Below, piece by piece: positions 35,598 through 44,087 of a stretch of DNA of 64,000 nucleotides (position 1 is its first letter; every line of letters starts with the position of its first letter). Below the pieces are notes generated by a model. It was not told where the DNA came from and ran no database searches. It worked only from the letters and a program-made list of their open reading frames with translations. This DNA is from Clavibacter michiganensis subsp. tessellarius (GTDB taxonomy: Bacteria > Actinomycetota > Actinomycetes > Actinomycetales > Microbacteriaceae), in the NCBI RefSeq assembly GCF_021922985.1, contig NZ_CP040788.1, positions 2,356,001 to 2,420,000 on the forward strand. Direction: 5' to 3'. Both the position numbers and the translations under genes were made by a program.

Positions 35598-36920
35598 GTG
35601 ACTTCTGCAGGCAGCCCCCGCGATCCCGCGGGCACCACCCTCGACCCCTGGTTCCCCCACTACGCGGAGAGGACCTCGGGCCTCAGCGCCTCCGAGGTCC
35701 GCGCCCTCTTCGCCGTGGCCTCCCGACCCGAGGTCGTCTCGCTCGCCGGCGGCATGCCGTTCGTCTCCGCCCTCCCGCAGGAGCTCATCGTCTCGGCGAT
35801 GGAGAAGGTCATGCGCGAGCGCGGCCCCGTCGCCCTGCAGTACGGCGGCGGCCAGGGCACGCCGGAGCTCCGCGAGGACATCCTCGAGATCATGGCGCTC
35901 GAGGGCATCCGTGGCAGCGTCGACGACATCGTCACGACCACGGGCTCGCAGCAGGCGCTCGACCTCGTCACCAAGCTGTTCATCGACCCGGGCGACGTGA
36001 TCCTCGCCGAGGCCCCCAGCTACGTCGGGGCCATCGGCGTCTTCCGCAGCTACCAGGCCGTGGTGGAGCACGTGGTCATGGACGACGACGGCCTCGTCCC
36101 CGAGGCGTTGCGCGAGGCCATCGCGCGGATCCGCGGCGAGGGCCGCGCCATCAAGTTCCTCTACACGGTCCCCAACTTCCACAACCCCGCCGGTGTCACC
36201 ATGTCCGCCGCGCGGCGCCCCGAGATCCTCGAGATCTGCCGGTCGAACGACATCCTCGTGCTCGAGGACAACCCCTACGGCCTCCTCTGGTTCGACCGGC
36301 CCGCCCCGGACGCGATGCGCAGCCTGGACGACGAGGGCGTCATCTACCTCGGCTCGTTCTCCAAGACGCTCGCCCCCGGCTTCCGCGTGGGCTGGGCCCT
36401 CGCACCGCACGCCATCCGCGAGAAGCTGATCCTCGCCCAGGAGTCCGCGGTCCTCTCCCCCAGCTCCTTCAGCCAGCTGATCATCTCGGAGTACCTGCAC
36501 GCGTCCGACTGGAAGGGCCAGATCGACACCTTCCGCGGCGTGTACCGCGAGCGGCGCGACGCGACGCTCTCCGCCCTCCAGGAGCATCTCCCGGGCCTCA
36601 GCTGGACCGTCCCGAACGGCGGCTTCTACGTCTGGCTGAAGCTGCCGGAGCAGCTCGACTCGAAGCAGATGCTGCCCCGCGCCGTCACGGCGCTGGTGGC
36701 CTACACGCCCGGGACGGCGTTCTACGCGGACGGCCGCGGTCGCGATGCCATCCGCCTGTCGTTCTGCTACCCGACACCGGAGCGCATCCGCGAGGGCGTG
36801 CGGCGCATGGCCGGGGTGATCGACGACGAGCTCGACCTGCTCACGACCTTCTCCGGCACCGGGGCGCTGTCGTCCCGGTCCACCACGAGCGTCTCCGCGC
36901 CGCCGCCGGACCTCGACTGA
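35598..36920 (+). CDS. PLP-dependent aminotransferase (2-aminoadipate/valine-type, class I/II)
   Basis: This 440-residue aminotransferase has SLAGGMPFVSALPQELI, YGGGQGTPELREDI, VPNFHNPAGVTMS, LVLEDNPYGLLWFD and PLP lysine in GSFSKTLAPGFRVGW. It belongs to the MocR-like aminotransferase branch (LysN/AvtA relatives) without the GntR DNA-binding domain. Substrate cannot be assigned. The GTG start follows a short leader; TAGGCT at about 35562 is the likely -10. It precedes the D-Ala ligase-like gene by 52 nt. Confidence 0.88.
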   Translation: MTSAGSPRDPAGTTLDPWFPHYAERTSGLSASEVRALFAVASRPEVVSLAGGMPFVSALPQELIVSAMEKVMRERGPVALQYGGGQGTPELREDILEIMALEGIRGSVDDIVTTTGSQQALDLVTKLFIDPGDVILAEAPSYVGAIGVFRSYQAVVEHVVMDDDGLVPEALREAIARIRGEGRAIKFLYTVPNFHNPAGVTMSAARRPEILEICRSNDILVLEDNPYGLLWFDRPAPDAMRSLDDEGVIYLGSFSKTLAPGFRVGWALAPHAIREKLILAQESAVLSPSSFSQLIISEYLHASDWKGQIDTFRGVYRERRDATLSALQEHLPGLSWTVPNGGFYVWLKLPEQLDSKQMLPRAVTALVAYTPGTAFYADGRGRDAIRLSFCYPTPERIREGVRRMAGVIDDELDLLTTFSGTGALSSRSTTSVSAPPPDLD

Positions 36921-36972
36921 CCACCTCTCCCCCGCACGCCCTCGGACTCCGAACACGACTGGATCGAGCATC

Positions 36973-37926
36973 ATGACCGCACACGACCCCCTCTCCGTCG
37001 TCGTCCTGGCCGGCGGGATCTCCCACGAGCGCGACGTCTCCCTGCGCAGCGGCCGCCGGGTGGCGGACGCGCTGCGGAGCGTGGGCGTGGACGCCACCAT
37101 GCGCGACCCGGACGCGACCCTGCTCGACTTCCTCCGCGACACCCCTCCCGCGGTCGTCTGGCCGGTCCTGCACGGCGCCAGCGGCGAGGATGGAGCCCTG
37201 CTCGGCCTCCTCGAGCTCGCCGGGGTGCCCTACGTCGGGTCGTCGGCGCGTGCTGCGCGCCTCGCATGGGACAAGCCGACCGCCAAGGCAATGGCCGAGG
37301 CCGCCGGGATCCGCACCCCGCGCTCGGTGACCCTCCCGAAGGACACCTTCCGCGAGCTCGGGGCAGCGGCCGTCCTCCGACTCGTCTCCGAGGCGATGCC
37401 GGCCCCCTACGCCGTCAAGCCGGCCCGGGGCGGATCCGCCCAGGGCGTCACGATCGTCCGGGATGCCGAGGCCCTCCCCCGCGCCATGGTGGACGCGTAC
37501 ACCTACGGCGACGTCGCCATCATCGAGCAGCTCGTGGAGGGCACGGAGATCGCGATCGGCGTCCTCGACACCGGGGACGGACCCGAGGCGCTGCCGGCCA
37601 CCGAGATCGTCCCCACGTCCGGCGTGTACGGCTACGAGGCGCGCTACAACGCGGGCCTGACCCGCTTCTACACGCCGGCCCGGCTGGCGGACGCCGAGGG
37701 CGCCGCGGTGGCTGACGCCGCCGTCCGGATCCATCGGGCGCTCGGCATCGGGCAGATGTCGCGCGTGGACCTCATCGTGGACGCGGACGGCCTGCCGTGG
37801 TTCCTCGAGGTCAACGTCATCCCGGGTCTCACCGAGACGTCGCTGCTGCCCCAGGGGCTCGGCGCCGCGGGCATCGAGGTCGGTGCCCTCTACCGCCGGC
37901 TCGTCGAGGCCGTCGCCCGCTCCTGA
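36973..37926 (+). CDS. D-alanine-D-alanine ligase-like ATP-grasp protein
   Basis: This 317-residue protein has N-terminal LAGGISHERDVSLRSGRRVADAL, a WPVLHGASGEDGALLGLLE block, YAVKPARGGSAQGV (ATP-grasp) and the C-terminal FLEVNVIPGLTETSLLPQ. These are full Ddl landmarks including the metal ligands. It would join two D-alanines for peptidoglycan. Many actinobacteria have another ddl elsewhere, and this origin-linked copy lacks the longer insertions of the main Ddl, so it may be a paralogue with different specificity. Confidence 0.85.
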   Translation: MTAHDPLSVVVLAGGISHERDVSLRSGRRVADALRSVGVDATMRDPDATLLDFLRDTPPAVVWPVLHGASGEDGALLGLLELAGVPYVGSSARAARLAWDKPTAKAMAEAAGIRTPRSVTLPKDTFRELGAAAVLRLVSEAMPAPYAVKPARGGSAQGVTIVRDAEALPRAMVDAYTYGDVAIIEQLVEGTEIAIGVLDTGDGPEALPATEIVPTSGVYGYEARYNAGLTRFYTPARLADAEGAAVADAAVRIHRALGIGQMSRVDLIVDADGLPWFLEVNVIPGLTETSLLPQGLGAAGIEVGALYRRLVEAVARS

Positions 37927-38068
37927 CGCGCTGGCGGCTCCGTGCCCGCAGGGCACTCGCAACCCACTCACGAGTCGTGATGCTCTGACGCAGCGCACGT
38001 CTGCGACACGCCATCGGCCGCTGGGCTGATCACCGTCGCCGAGTTCGGATCGCGACGGGCTACGGCTC

Positions 38069-39070
38069 TCAGGCGTCCGGCGTCTCGGCGGGCACGCCCA
38101 TCTCGTCGGCGATGCGAGCGAGGTCCCCCACGGTCGCGAAGTCGATGACGATCTGCCCCTTCTGCGCCGACATCGTCACCCGGACGCTCGTGTTGAGGTG
38201 GTCGCCGATCCGCTGCGCCGTCTCGTCCAGATGCGCGGTGCGGGGCGAGGCCGTGACCTTGCGCGGCTTCGTCGTCTTCTGACCGCGTTGCGCCGCCGCC
38301 TCCGCCGCGCGGACAGACAGGTCCTCGTTGACAATCTTGTCGGCCAGCAGCCGCATGGCGTCGTCATCGCCGGACGAGAGGATGGCCCGAGCGTGGCCGG
38401 CGGAGAGCACTCCTGCCGCTACGCGGTGCTGCACGTCCTCGGGGAGTCGCAGGAGCCGGATGGTGTTGGTGATCTGCGGCCGCGACCGCCCCAGTCGCTG
38501 CGCCAGCTCATCCTGGGTGATGGCGAAGTCCGCGAGCAGCTGCTGGTAGGCGCTCGCTTCTTCGAGGGGGTTCAGCTCCGACCGGTGCAGGTTTTCCAGG
38601 AGCGCGTCCCGCAGCATCGACTCGTCGGCGGTGTCCTTGATGACGGCCGGGATCGTGTCGAGCCCCAGCTCCTTCGTGGCCCGGAGACGCCGCTCCCCCA
38701 TCACGAGCTCGTACCGCGCCCGTCCGGTGCCGTCCACTCCCAACGGACGCACCACGATCGGCTGCAGCACGCCGTACTCACGGATGGAGACCACGAGCTC
38801 CTGCAGCTCGTCGGGACGGAAGTCGGTGCGCGGCTGCTGCGCGTTGGGTGTGATGTCCGCAGGATCGAGGTTCGCGAGTCGCGCTCCGGGGACGGCGACC
38901 AGCTCTGGCTCGCTGCCGGCGGCCACATCACGACTTCCCTTCGCGACGCCGGACGGTGCTCCCGCCGCGGCGGAATCAGGGAAGAACACGTCAACGGGAC
39001 GGCTGCGCTCGTCGGAGGTGGGGATGAGGGCGCCGATGCCGCGCCCCAGGCCGGTTCTCTTCGTTGCCAT
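38069..39070 (-). CDS. parB: Chromosome partitioning protein ParB
   Basis: This 333-residue ParB begins with KRTGLGRGIGALIP. It then has the CTP-binding/nuclease-like domain (PRTDFRPDELQELVVSIREYGVLQPIVVR, GERRLRATKEL), a helix-turn-helix (ITQDELAQRLGRSRPQITNTIRLLRLP) that binds parS, and a C-terminal dimerisation domain. Its ATG overlaps the parA stop by 1 nt (TAATG). Three parS sites lie within 2.1 kb upstream. Confidence 0.97.
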   Translation of the reverse strand: MATKRTGLGRGIGALIPTSDERSRPVDVFFPDSAAAGAPSGVAKGSRDVAAGSEPELVAVPGARLANLDPADITPNAQQPRTDFRPDELQELVVSIREYGVLQPIVVRPLGVDGTGRARYELVMGERRLRATKELGLDTIPAVIKDTADESMLRDALLENLHRSELNPLEEASAYQQLLADFAITQDELAQRLGRSRPQITNTIRLLRLPEDVQHRVAAGVLSAGHARAILSSGDDDAMRLLADKIVNEDLSVRAAEAAAQRGQKTTKPRKVTASPRTAHLDETAQRIGDHLNTSVRVTMSAQKGQIVIDFATVGDLARIADEMGVPAETPDA

Positions 39071-39951
39071 TATCTGGACGCTCCTCGGTGTGCGATCTCG
39101 GCGGCGGCCTCCAGGTAAGAGAGCGCGCCGGGTGAGTTGGGGTCGTAGCTGATGACGCTCTGGCCGTAGCTGGGGGCCTCGCTGATCCGCACGGAGCGCG
39201 GGATGAGCGTCCGGAGGGTCTGATCCGGGAAGTGCTCGCGGACCTCGGCCGCCACCTGCTGAGCGAGGTTGGTCCTGCCGTCGTACATCGTCAGCAGGAT
39301 CGTGGAGAGGGCCAGCTCGGGGTTGAGGTGCTGCGAGATGAGCTGGATGTTGGACAGCAGCTGGCTCAGGCCCTCCAACGCGTAGTACTCGCACTGGATG
39401 GGGATCAGCACCTCCCGCGCTGCCGCGAAGGCGTTGATGGTCAGCAGGCCGAGCGACGGCGGGCAGTCGATCAGGACGTAGTCGTACCCATGTCCTTCGT
39501 CGGATTCGAGGAAGGCATCCAACGCGATGCGGAGGCGACGCTCGCGATGGGGTAGAGCGACGAGCTCGATCTCCGCCCCCGCGAGATGGATCGTCGCCGG
39601 AACGCAAGACAGGGTCTCGAACTCCGGACTGCGTTGGATCGCGTCCGCGATGGGTGCCTCTTCCACGAGCACGTCGTACACGCTCGTGATCTCACCCTGC
39701 CGGTCGACTCCCAAGGCCGTGGATGCGTTGCCCTGGGGGTCGAGATCGATGACGAGAGTGCGGGCCCCGGACTTCGCGAGCGCTGCGGCGAGGTTGACCG
39801 TCGAGGTCGTCTTTCCCACCCCGCCCTTCTGGTTGGCGATGGTAAAGACACGTGTGGCGGCCGGTCGTGGGAGCACCTGACCGGCAAGCGCCTTGCGTCG
39901 TCGGCTCGTCTCCGAGAGCTCCCTCATGATGGGACTCAGTTCGTCGTCCAT
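39070..39951 (-). CDS. parA: Chromosome partitioning ATPase ParA
   Basis: This 293-residue ParA/Soj has a deviant Walker A NQKGGVGKTTSTVNLAAALA, Walker A' VLIDCPPSLGLLTINA and LIPIQCEYYALEG. It positions origin regions with ParB-parS. The first ~40 residues are an extension before the ATPase core. A parS site (40009-40022) lies 58 nt upstream of its start, so ParB could influence its promoter. Confidence 0.96.
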   Translation of the reverse strand: MDDELSPIMRELSETSRRRKALAGQVLPRPAATRVFTIANQKGGVGKTTSTVNLAAALAKSGARTLVIDLDPQGNASTALGVDRQGEITSVYDVLVEEAPIADAIQRSPEFETLSCVPATIHLAGAEIELVALPHRERRLRIALDAFLESDEGHGYDYVLIDCPPSLGLLTINAFAAAREVLIPIQCEYYALEGLSQLLSNIQLISQHLNPELALSTILLTMYDGRTNLAQQVAAEVREHFPDQTLRTLIPRSVRISEAPSYGQSVISYDPNSPGALSYLEAAAEIAHRGASR

Positions 39952-40008
39952 GCGGGCCCTTCGGATCGGTTCGGGATGGGCCTGTCGGCGGCCACGTAGG
40001 TAGGGTGC

Positions 40009-40022
40009 GTTTCACGTGAAAC
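40009..40022. promoter_or_regulatory. parS site 1
   Basis: GTTTCACGTGAAAC is the perfect core of the universal ParB-binding site, in the parA-rsmG spacer. The 16-mer reads CGTTTCACGTGAAACA. Confidence 0.96.
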
Positions 40023-40073
40023 ATGGGAGCGGGTCGCCGGAATCACCGGCTGGTCAGGCTGTTTTTATTAGAA

Positions 40074-40709
40074 TCACTCTACGCGTGCACGGATCACTCG
40101 AGTCGTCTCTGTCACGACGTCCTCACCCAACGTGATCACCTCGACGTCTTCGAGGTGGTACTTGCGGATCGCCTTGCTCGCGGCCTCCACCTCGCGCTCA
40201 GCGTTGGCCCCCTTCATGAGGACCATCTCCCCGCCGGTTCGCACCATGGGAGCCGCGAGGGGGATCAGCTTGGCGAACGCGCTCACCGCACGGGCGGTGA
40301 CCTGGTCGAGTACGTACTTCGTCGCCACATCCTCCGCTCGCGCTCGTTCGACCACGACGTTCCTCAGGTCGAGAAGACCAACCTGCTCCTCCAGCCATGC
40401 GACCCGACGCTCCATTGGCTCGATCAGCACGAATTGCACGTCGGGTCGAGCGATGGCCAGCACCAAGCCGGGGAGACCAGCCCCGGTTCCGATGTCACCC
40501 ACGAGTCCAGGCCGAAGAAGTGGTGCGACGAGGACCGAATTGAGGATGTGTCGAGTCCAGATGCGTGCCGGCTCCAGCGGACCGATGAGCCCCAGCTCCT
40601 CGCCACGCCTCCCCAGATCAGCCGCAAAACTCCGTGCGACATCCATCTGCGAACCGAACAGCTGAGCGGCGACTGCCGGCTCCGCCTCAATGGTCAGCGC
40701 GTCACTCAT
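40074..40709 (-). CDS. rsmG: 16S rRNA (guanine527-N7)-methyltransferase
   Basis: This 211-residue GidB-type methyltransferase has the SAM motif GDIGTGAGLPGLVLAIA, RHILNSVLVAPL, and the VTARAVSAFAKLIPLAAPMV block. It methylates G527 of 16S rRNA, and loss gives low-level streptomycin resistance in many bacteria. It is flanked by parS sites on both sides, between parA and the jag operon. Confidence 0.95.
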   Translation of the reverse strand: MSDALTIEAEPAVAAQLFGSQMDVARSFAADLGRRGEELGLIGPLEPARIWTRHILNSVLVAPLLRPGLVGDIGTGAGLPGLVLAIARPDVQFVLIEPMERRVAWLEEQVGLLDLRNVVVERARAEDVATKYVLDQVTARAVSAFAKLIPLAAPMVRTGGEMVLMKGANAEREVEAASKAIRKYHLEDVEVITLGEDVVTETTRVIRARVE

Positions 40710-40849
40710 CCTGACCTCACATCACGTACATCATCTGCTTCTGGCGGTCTATACAAGAAGACCAACCCCTACCGACGACGTGGTCGCCTCGGCCTGGATG
40801 AGTTTAGCTGATGGCGACGTACTCCTCCGGTACCGTCGATTGATGACTG

Positions 40850-40863
40850 GTTTCACGTGAAAC
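40850..40863. promoter_or_regulatory. parS site 2
   Basis: Perfect core GTTTCACGTGAAAC, flanked by G and C (fully symmetric 16-mer GGTTTCACGTGAAACC), upstream of rsmG. Confidence 0.96.
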
Positions 40864-41081
40864 CCGCTGTCGCGAGCGAGAGGAACGAACCCCTCCTTCG
40901 ACGAGCCGAAGGGAGCGATAATGAGGTCGACATCGGGGTGACCCGAGGACCTGCCCGGGGAGAGGGCCCGACGCTATCGCCACTCCCCCCACTCACTCCC
41001 ATACACGCGCTCGTCCCCGGGTACTCCCAAATTGAACATTGTGTGACCGAGACCCCGCAGGCGAGCGGCTTTCGTGCTGAC

Positions 41082-41095
41082 GTTTCACGTGAAAC
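41082..41095. promoter_or_regulatory. parS site 3
   Basis: Perfect core GTTTCACGTGAAAC, 16-mer CGTTTCACGTGAAACA, 232 bp from site 2. Confidence 0.96.
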
Positions 41096-41243
41096 ACCTC
41101 CGCTCTGCACCATCGCTCTGTACCTCCTTTTTGCACCACCGTCCGCGCCGCCGGTCCACGCTGCCAGTCCGCGCCGTGCGTCCGCGCCGCCGATTCGCGA
41201 ATTTGATAGCACAGCCGTGCTACCACAGGTGACCGTGACATGA

Positions 41244-41279
41244 GGAAGGGGCAGGACCCCAACGGGTCCTGCCCCTTCC
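41244..41279 (-). terminator. Terminator hairpin after jag
   Basis: A perfect 16-bp stem GGAAGGGGCAGGACCC with loop CAAC begins 17 nt after the jag stop. It ends the rpmH-rnpA-yidD-yidC-jag transcription unit. Confidence 0.88.
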
Positions 41280-41296
41280 GGCGGCTGTGCCGGCAG

Positions 41297-41851
41297 TCAC
41301 GCCTTGGTGATCACCGTATGCCGATCGCGCCCTTCGCCTTCGGACTCCGACGTGTAGCCGCGCTCCGCGACGATGTCGTGGACGAGCTTCCGCTCGTACG
41401 ACGACATCGGCGGCAGCGCCGCCGACGAGGAACCCGCCGAGATGCGCTCGATGGCACGATCGACGAGTCGACCGAGCTCCGCCTGTCGCGCGTCGCGCGA
41501 TCCCCCCACGTCCAGGATGAGTCGCGAGAACGCACCCGTCTTGTTCTGCACCGCCAGGCGCGTGAGCTCCTGCAGCGCCGTCACGGTCTCTGGGTCGGAT
41601 AACAGCCGGAGGTCCTGCGAGTCCGCGGCGTCGACAGACACGTAAGCGCGACCTCCACGCTGGTCGATGTCGATGTCCCCGTCGAGGTCGCAGATGTCGA
41701 GGAGCTCCTCGATGTAGTCCGCGGCGATGTCACCCTCGTCGACGCCGGTCACGGGCGCGACGTCGCCACCACCACCACCGCCCTCCATTGCCTCAGGCGC
41801 CGTGGGGCCTGGCGCGAGCTCATCCGGGGAGACGGAGATCGGATCGCTCAT
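41297..41851 (-). CDS. jag: KH/R3H-domain RNA-binding protein Jag (KhpB)
   Basis: This 184-residue protein has an acidic, Gly-rich N-terminus, then a KH domain (GGRAYVSVDAADSQDLRLLSDPETVTALQELTRLAVQNKT) and an R3H domain near the C-terminus (ALPPMSSYERKLVHDIVAERGYTSESEGEGRDRHTVI). It is a small RNA-binding protein acting with KhpA in Gram-positives, and its place after yidC is conserved. ATG overlaps the yidC stop by 4 nt. It lacks the Jag-N domain seen in Bacillus. Confidence 0.94.
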   Translation of the reverse strand: MSDPISVSPDELAPGPTAPEAMEGGGGGGDVAPVTGVDEGDIAADYIEELLDICDLDGDIDIDQRGGRAYVSVDAADSQDLRLLSDPETVTALQELTRLAVQNKTGAFSRLILDVGGSRDARQAELGRLVDRAIERISAGSSSAALPPMSSYERKLVHDIVAERGYTSESEGEGRDRHTVITKA

Positions 41852-42810
41852 CGGTTCTTGGATCCCGCCTGCTTCTTGGCGCGGTTCTTGCCCACCGGCT
41901 GCTGGCGCTGGACGGGCTTCCGCTCCTCCACCACGACGGTGCCGGCGTCCGCTGACGTCTCCGGAGCCACGAGCTTGCCCTTGCGGGCTAGACGCGCCTC
42001 ACGGGCCCTCGCGGCCTCGCTGCCGGGCGTCGGCATGTTGCGGATCACGAGGAACTGCTGGCCCATCGTCCAGAAGTTGGAGACGAGCCAGTAGAACATC
42101 ACGCCGAGGGGGAAGGCGATGCCGGAGACGGCGAAGACGAGCGGGAGGATGTACAGCAGGATGCGCTGCTGCTTGAACATCGGGCTGGCCTTGGTCTCCT
42201 CCGACATGTTCTTGGCCATGATCTGGAGCTGCGTGATGAACTGCGACGCGCTCATGAGGATGACCATCGTGGTCGCGATGACGATGACCGTGATGTTGCC
42301 GTTGGCCGTCGAGATGGCGGACTGCAGGGGAGCACCGAGGAAGGACGACTCGCCGAACGACCGGGACAGGTCCGCGTTGAGGAGACCGATCCCGGGGAGT
42401 TCCTCGACCGCAGCGCGGTGCAGCACGGAGTAGAGCGAGAAGAAGATCGGCATCTGCAGGAGCAGCGGGAGGCAGCTACTCAGCGGGTTGGTGCCCGTGT
42501 CCTTGTACAGCGCCATGGTCTCGCGGGACATCGCCTCGCGGGAGAACTGGTCGCGCTTGCCCTTGTACTTGTCCTGGATCTTCTTCAGCTGCGGAGCGAC
42601 CTCCATCATGCGGCGCTGGTTCTTGATCTGGCGCACGAAGATGGGGATGAGCGCGGCACGGACCACGAGCACCAGGCCGACGATCGAGAGCACCCACGTG
42701 GCGCCGTTGTCCGGATCCATGCCGATGCTGGTCCAGAGGGTGTGGAAGCCGACCAGGATGAGTTCGATGACCCACTTGATCGGCCACAGGATCGTTCCGA
42801 GGAAGTCCAT
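41848..42810 (-). CDS. yidC: Membrane protein insertase YidC
   Basis: This 320-residue Oxa1/YidC insertase has five hydrophobic segments, KKIQDKYKGKRDQFSREAM (cytoplasmic loop), the conserved CLPLLLQMPIFFSLYSVLH and GVMFYWLVSNFWTMGQQFLV. It is a short actinobacterial type without the large periplasmic domain of Proteobacteria. The C-terminal tail is basic. It inserts membrane proteins alone or with SecYEG. Confidence 0.96.
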   Translation of the reverse strand: MDFLGTILWPIKWVIELILVGFHTLWTSIGMDPDNGATWVLSIVGLVLVVRAALIPIFVRQIKNQRRMMEVAPQLKKIQDKYKGKRDQFSREAMSRETMALYKDTGTNPLSSCLPLLLQMPIFFSLYSVLHRAAVEELPGIGLLNADLSRSFGESSFLGAPLQSAISTANGNITVIVIATTMVILMSASQFITQLQIMAKNMSEETKASPMFKQQRILLYILPLVFAVSGIAFPLGVMFYWLVSNFWTMGQQFLVIRNMPTPGSEAARAREARLARKGKLVAPETSADAGTVVVEERKPVQRQQPVGKNRAKKQAGSKNR

Positions 42811-42819
42811 GAGTGGTCG

Positions 42820-43131
42820 TTAGCCCTTTCCGTGGCTGGGTGCGACGACGAATCCGAGCCGCGTGCGTCGGTAGTGCTGGTCCCGCCGAGCGGGGACGTC
42901 GTCGATGCCGCCCTGCGCCCACGGGTGGCAACGGCACACGCGCCACGCTGCGAGAGCGCCGCCGCGGACGAGCCCGTGCTCCTGGACCGCCTCGAGCCCG
43001 TACGCCGAACAGGAGGGGTAGTAGCGGCAGACGTCCCCGTAGAGAGGGGAGACGATGCGTCGGTAGAGCGAGATCACGGCGATGGCCGCGTTCCGAGGCG
43101 CGAGGACGACGGAGGTCAGTGCCCTCATCAT
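42820..43131 (-). CDS. yidD: Membrane protein insertion efficiency factor YidD
   Basis: This 103-residue protein has the YidD core YRRIVSPLYGDVCRYYPSCSAYGLEAVQEHG and RVCRCHPWAQGGIDDVP with four conserved Cys. An amphipathic N-terminal helix should lie on the membrane. ATG 43131 overlaps the rnpA stop (ATGA); ATG 43128 is an in-frame alternative one codon later. It is between rnpA and yidC as in most bacteria. Confidence 0.94.
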   Translation of the reverse strand: MMRALTSVVLAPRNAAIAVISLYRRIVSPLYGDVCRYYPSCSAYGLEAVQEHGLVRGGALAAWRVCRCHPWAQGGIDDVPARRDQHYRRTRLGFVVAPSHGKG

Positions 43132-43469
43132 GACGTCCTCACGGCGCGCGTCACGGCTGACGCGATCTCCCCCTGCAGGGTATCCCACGCTGTCTGCTCC
43201 ATGCCTGGCAGGACGCGGATGACGACGGAGCTGCCTGTCGGCACCGTCGGCAGGAGACCGGCGGAGACCGCCTTCAGACGACGACGCACGGTGTTGCGGA
43301 TGACGGCGTTGCCGACCTTCTTCGACACGATGAACCCGAAGCGGGTGGGGCTGTCGACGGGAGCGGTCGTCGCATACACGACCGCGGTCCCCGTGGTGGC
43401 TCGGCGCCCGCGACGCACGATGGTGCGGTAGTCCGCACCGCTCGTCACGCGGTTCCGCCGAGCGAGCAC
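43128..43469 (-). CDS. rnpA: Ribonuclease P protein component
   Basis: This 113-residue protein begins MLARRNRVTSGADYRTIVRRGRR and has the RNA-binding signature RFGFIVSKKVGNAVIRNTVRRRLKA. It assists the RNase P RNA in tRNA 5' maturation. GTG start lies 3 nt after the rpmH stop. Confidence 0.96.
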   Translation of the reverse strand: MLARRNRVTSGADYRTIVRRGRRATTGTAVVYATTAPVDSPTRFGFIVSKKVGNAVIRNTVRRRLKAVSAGLLPTVPTGSSVVIRVLPGMEQTAWDTLQGEIASAVTRAVRTS

Positions 43470-43472
43470 GTG

Positions 43473-43610
43473 CTACGCGGAGAGCTCGGTGCGTCCCTTG
43501 CCACGACGGGCGGCGAGGATGGCACGGCCGGCACGGGTGCGCATGCGGAGGCGGAAGCCGTGCTTCTTGGCCTTCTTGCGGTTGTTCGGCTGGAAGGTGC
43601 GCTTGCTCAC
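43473..43610 (-). CDS. rpmH: Large ribosomal subunit protein bL34
   Basis: This 45-residue L34 starts with [19 protein letters not shown] and contains [19 protein letters not shown], the universal L34 sequence. Translation starts at GTG 43610. Its promoter at 43698-43726 is well formed. Confidence 0.97.
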   Translation of the reverse strand: MSKRTFQPNNRKKAKKHGFRLRMRTRAGRAILAARRGKGRTELSA

Positions 43611-44087
43611 GGTGAGTCTCCACTCAGGTTGGTCCACGGGGCCGACGAGTGCGGCTGGGAAGATGGGGCAGCCTCGACAGGCTGGGTCAACTGCCTAAAT
43701 CTACGGGTCGAGGGCCCTCCGGTCAAACCCGGGAGCGGAAGCGCGATTATCCACACGGGGAGCCGGATGGCCGGTATTGACATGCCGGCGTCGATAGGGT
43801 CGATTTGTCCTGATCCTCGGCGGTGGCTAGCGTGTGGCGTGGCCGCGACGCGTCGAGGATCGCTCGCGCGGTGCAGGCGGCCCGTTCGCACACAGGGTGG
43901 ATAACCCTGTGAGTAACTATGCTGTCCGCGGTCGCGGTACCGGACGGTCCGCACCCTCGGAGTCTCCGGGGACGGACGCCGCACGCACGACGCGACGCTC
44001 GTCCAGCGTCGACAGCAGGCCGCAGCATCGCGTGCAGGCCCGGCGCGAGCCGTCGGATCCGAGCACCGTGACGGCAGATGGGGAAAC
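43611..44087. other. rpmH-dnaA divergent spacer
   Basis: This 477-bp gene-free spacer holds the rpmH promoter, a perfect DnaA box TTATCCACA (43747-43755), a second box-like GGTGGATAA (43896-43904) inside a 7-bp inverted repeat ACAGGGT-N5-ACCCTGT (43892-43910), and a probable dnaA promoter near TATGCT (43918-43923). DnaA autoregulation is likely. Confidence 0.65.
43698..43726 (-). promoter_or_regulatory. rpmH promoter
   Basis: On the minus strand TTGACC (43721-43726) and TAGATT (43698-43703) are separated by exactly 17 nt, a strong sigma70 match for this genome. Confidence 0.75.

Larger units (their letters stand above)
40710..41243. other. Non-coding origin-proximal spacer with parS sites
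   Basis: No convincing gene lies between rsmG and the jag terminator. The stretch is less GC-rich than its surroundings and contains two parS sites (40850-40863 and 41082-41095). ORFs here have poor composition. It looks like a ParB loading zone rather than coding DNA. Confidence 0.6.

Noticed and set aside
40804..41262. Short ORFs across the parS spacer
   Set aside because: Inconsistent composition, no RBS, and the parS palindromes lie inside them.
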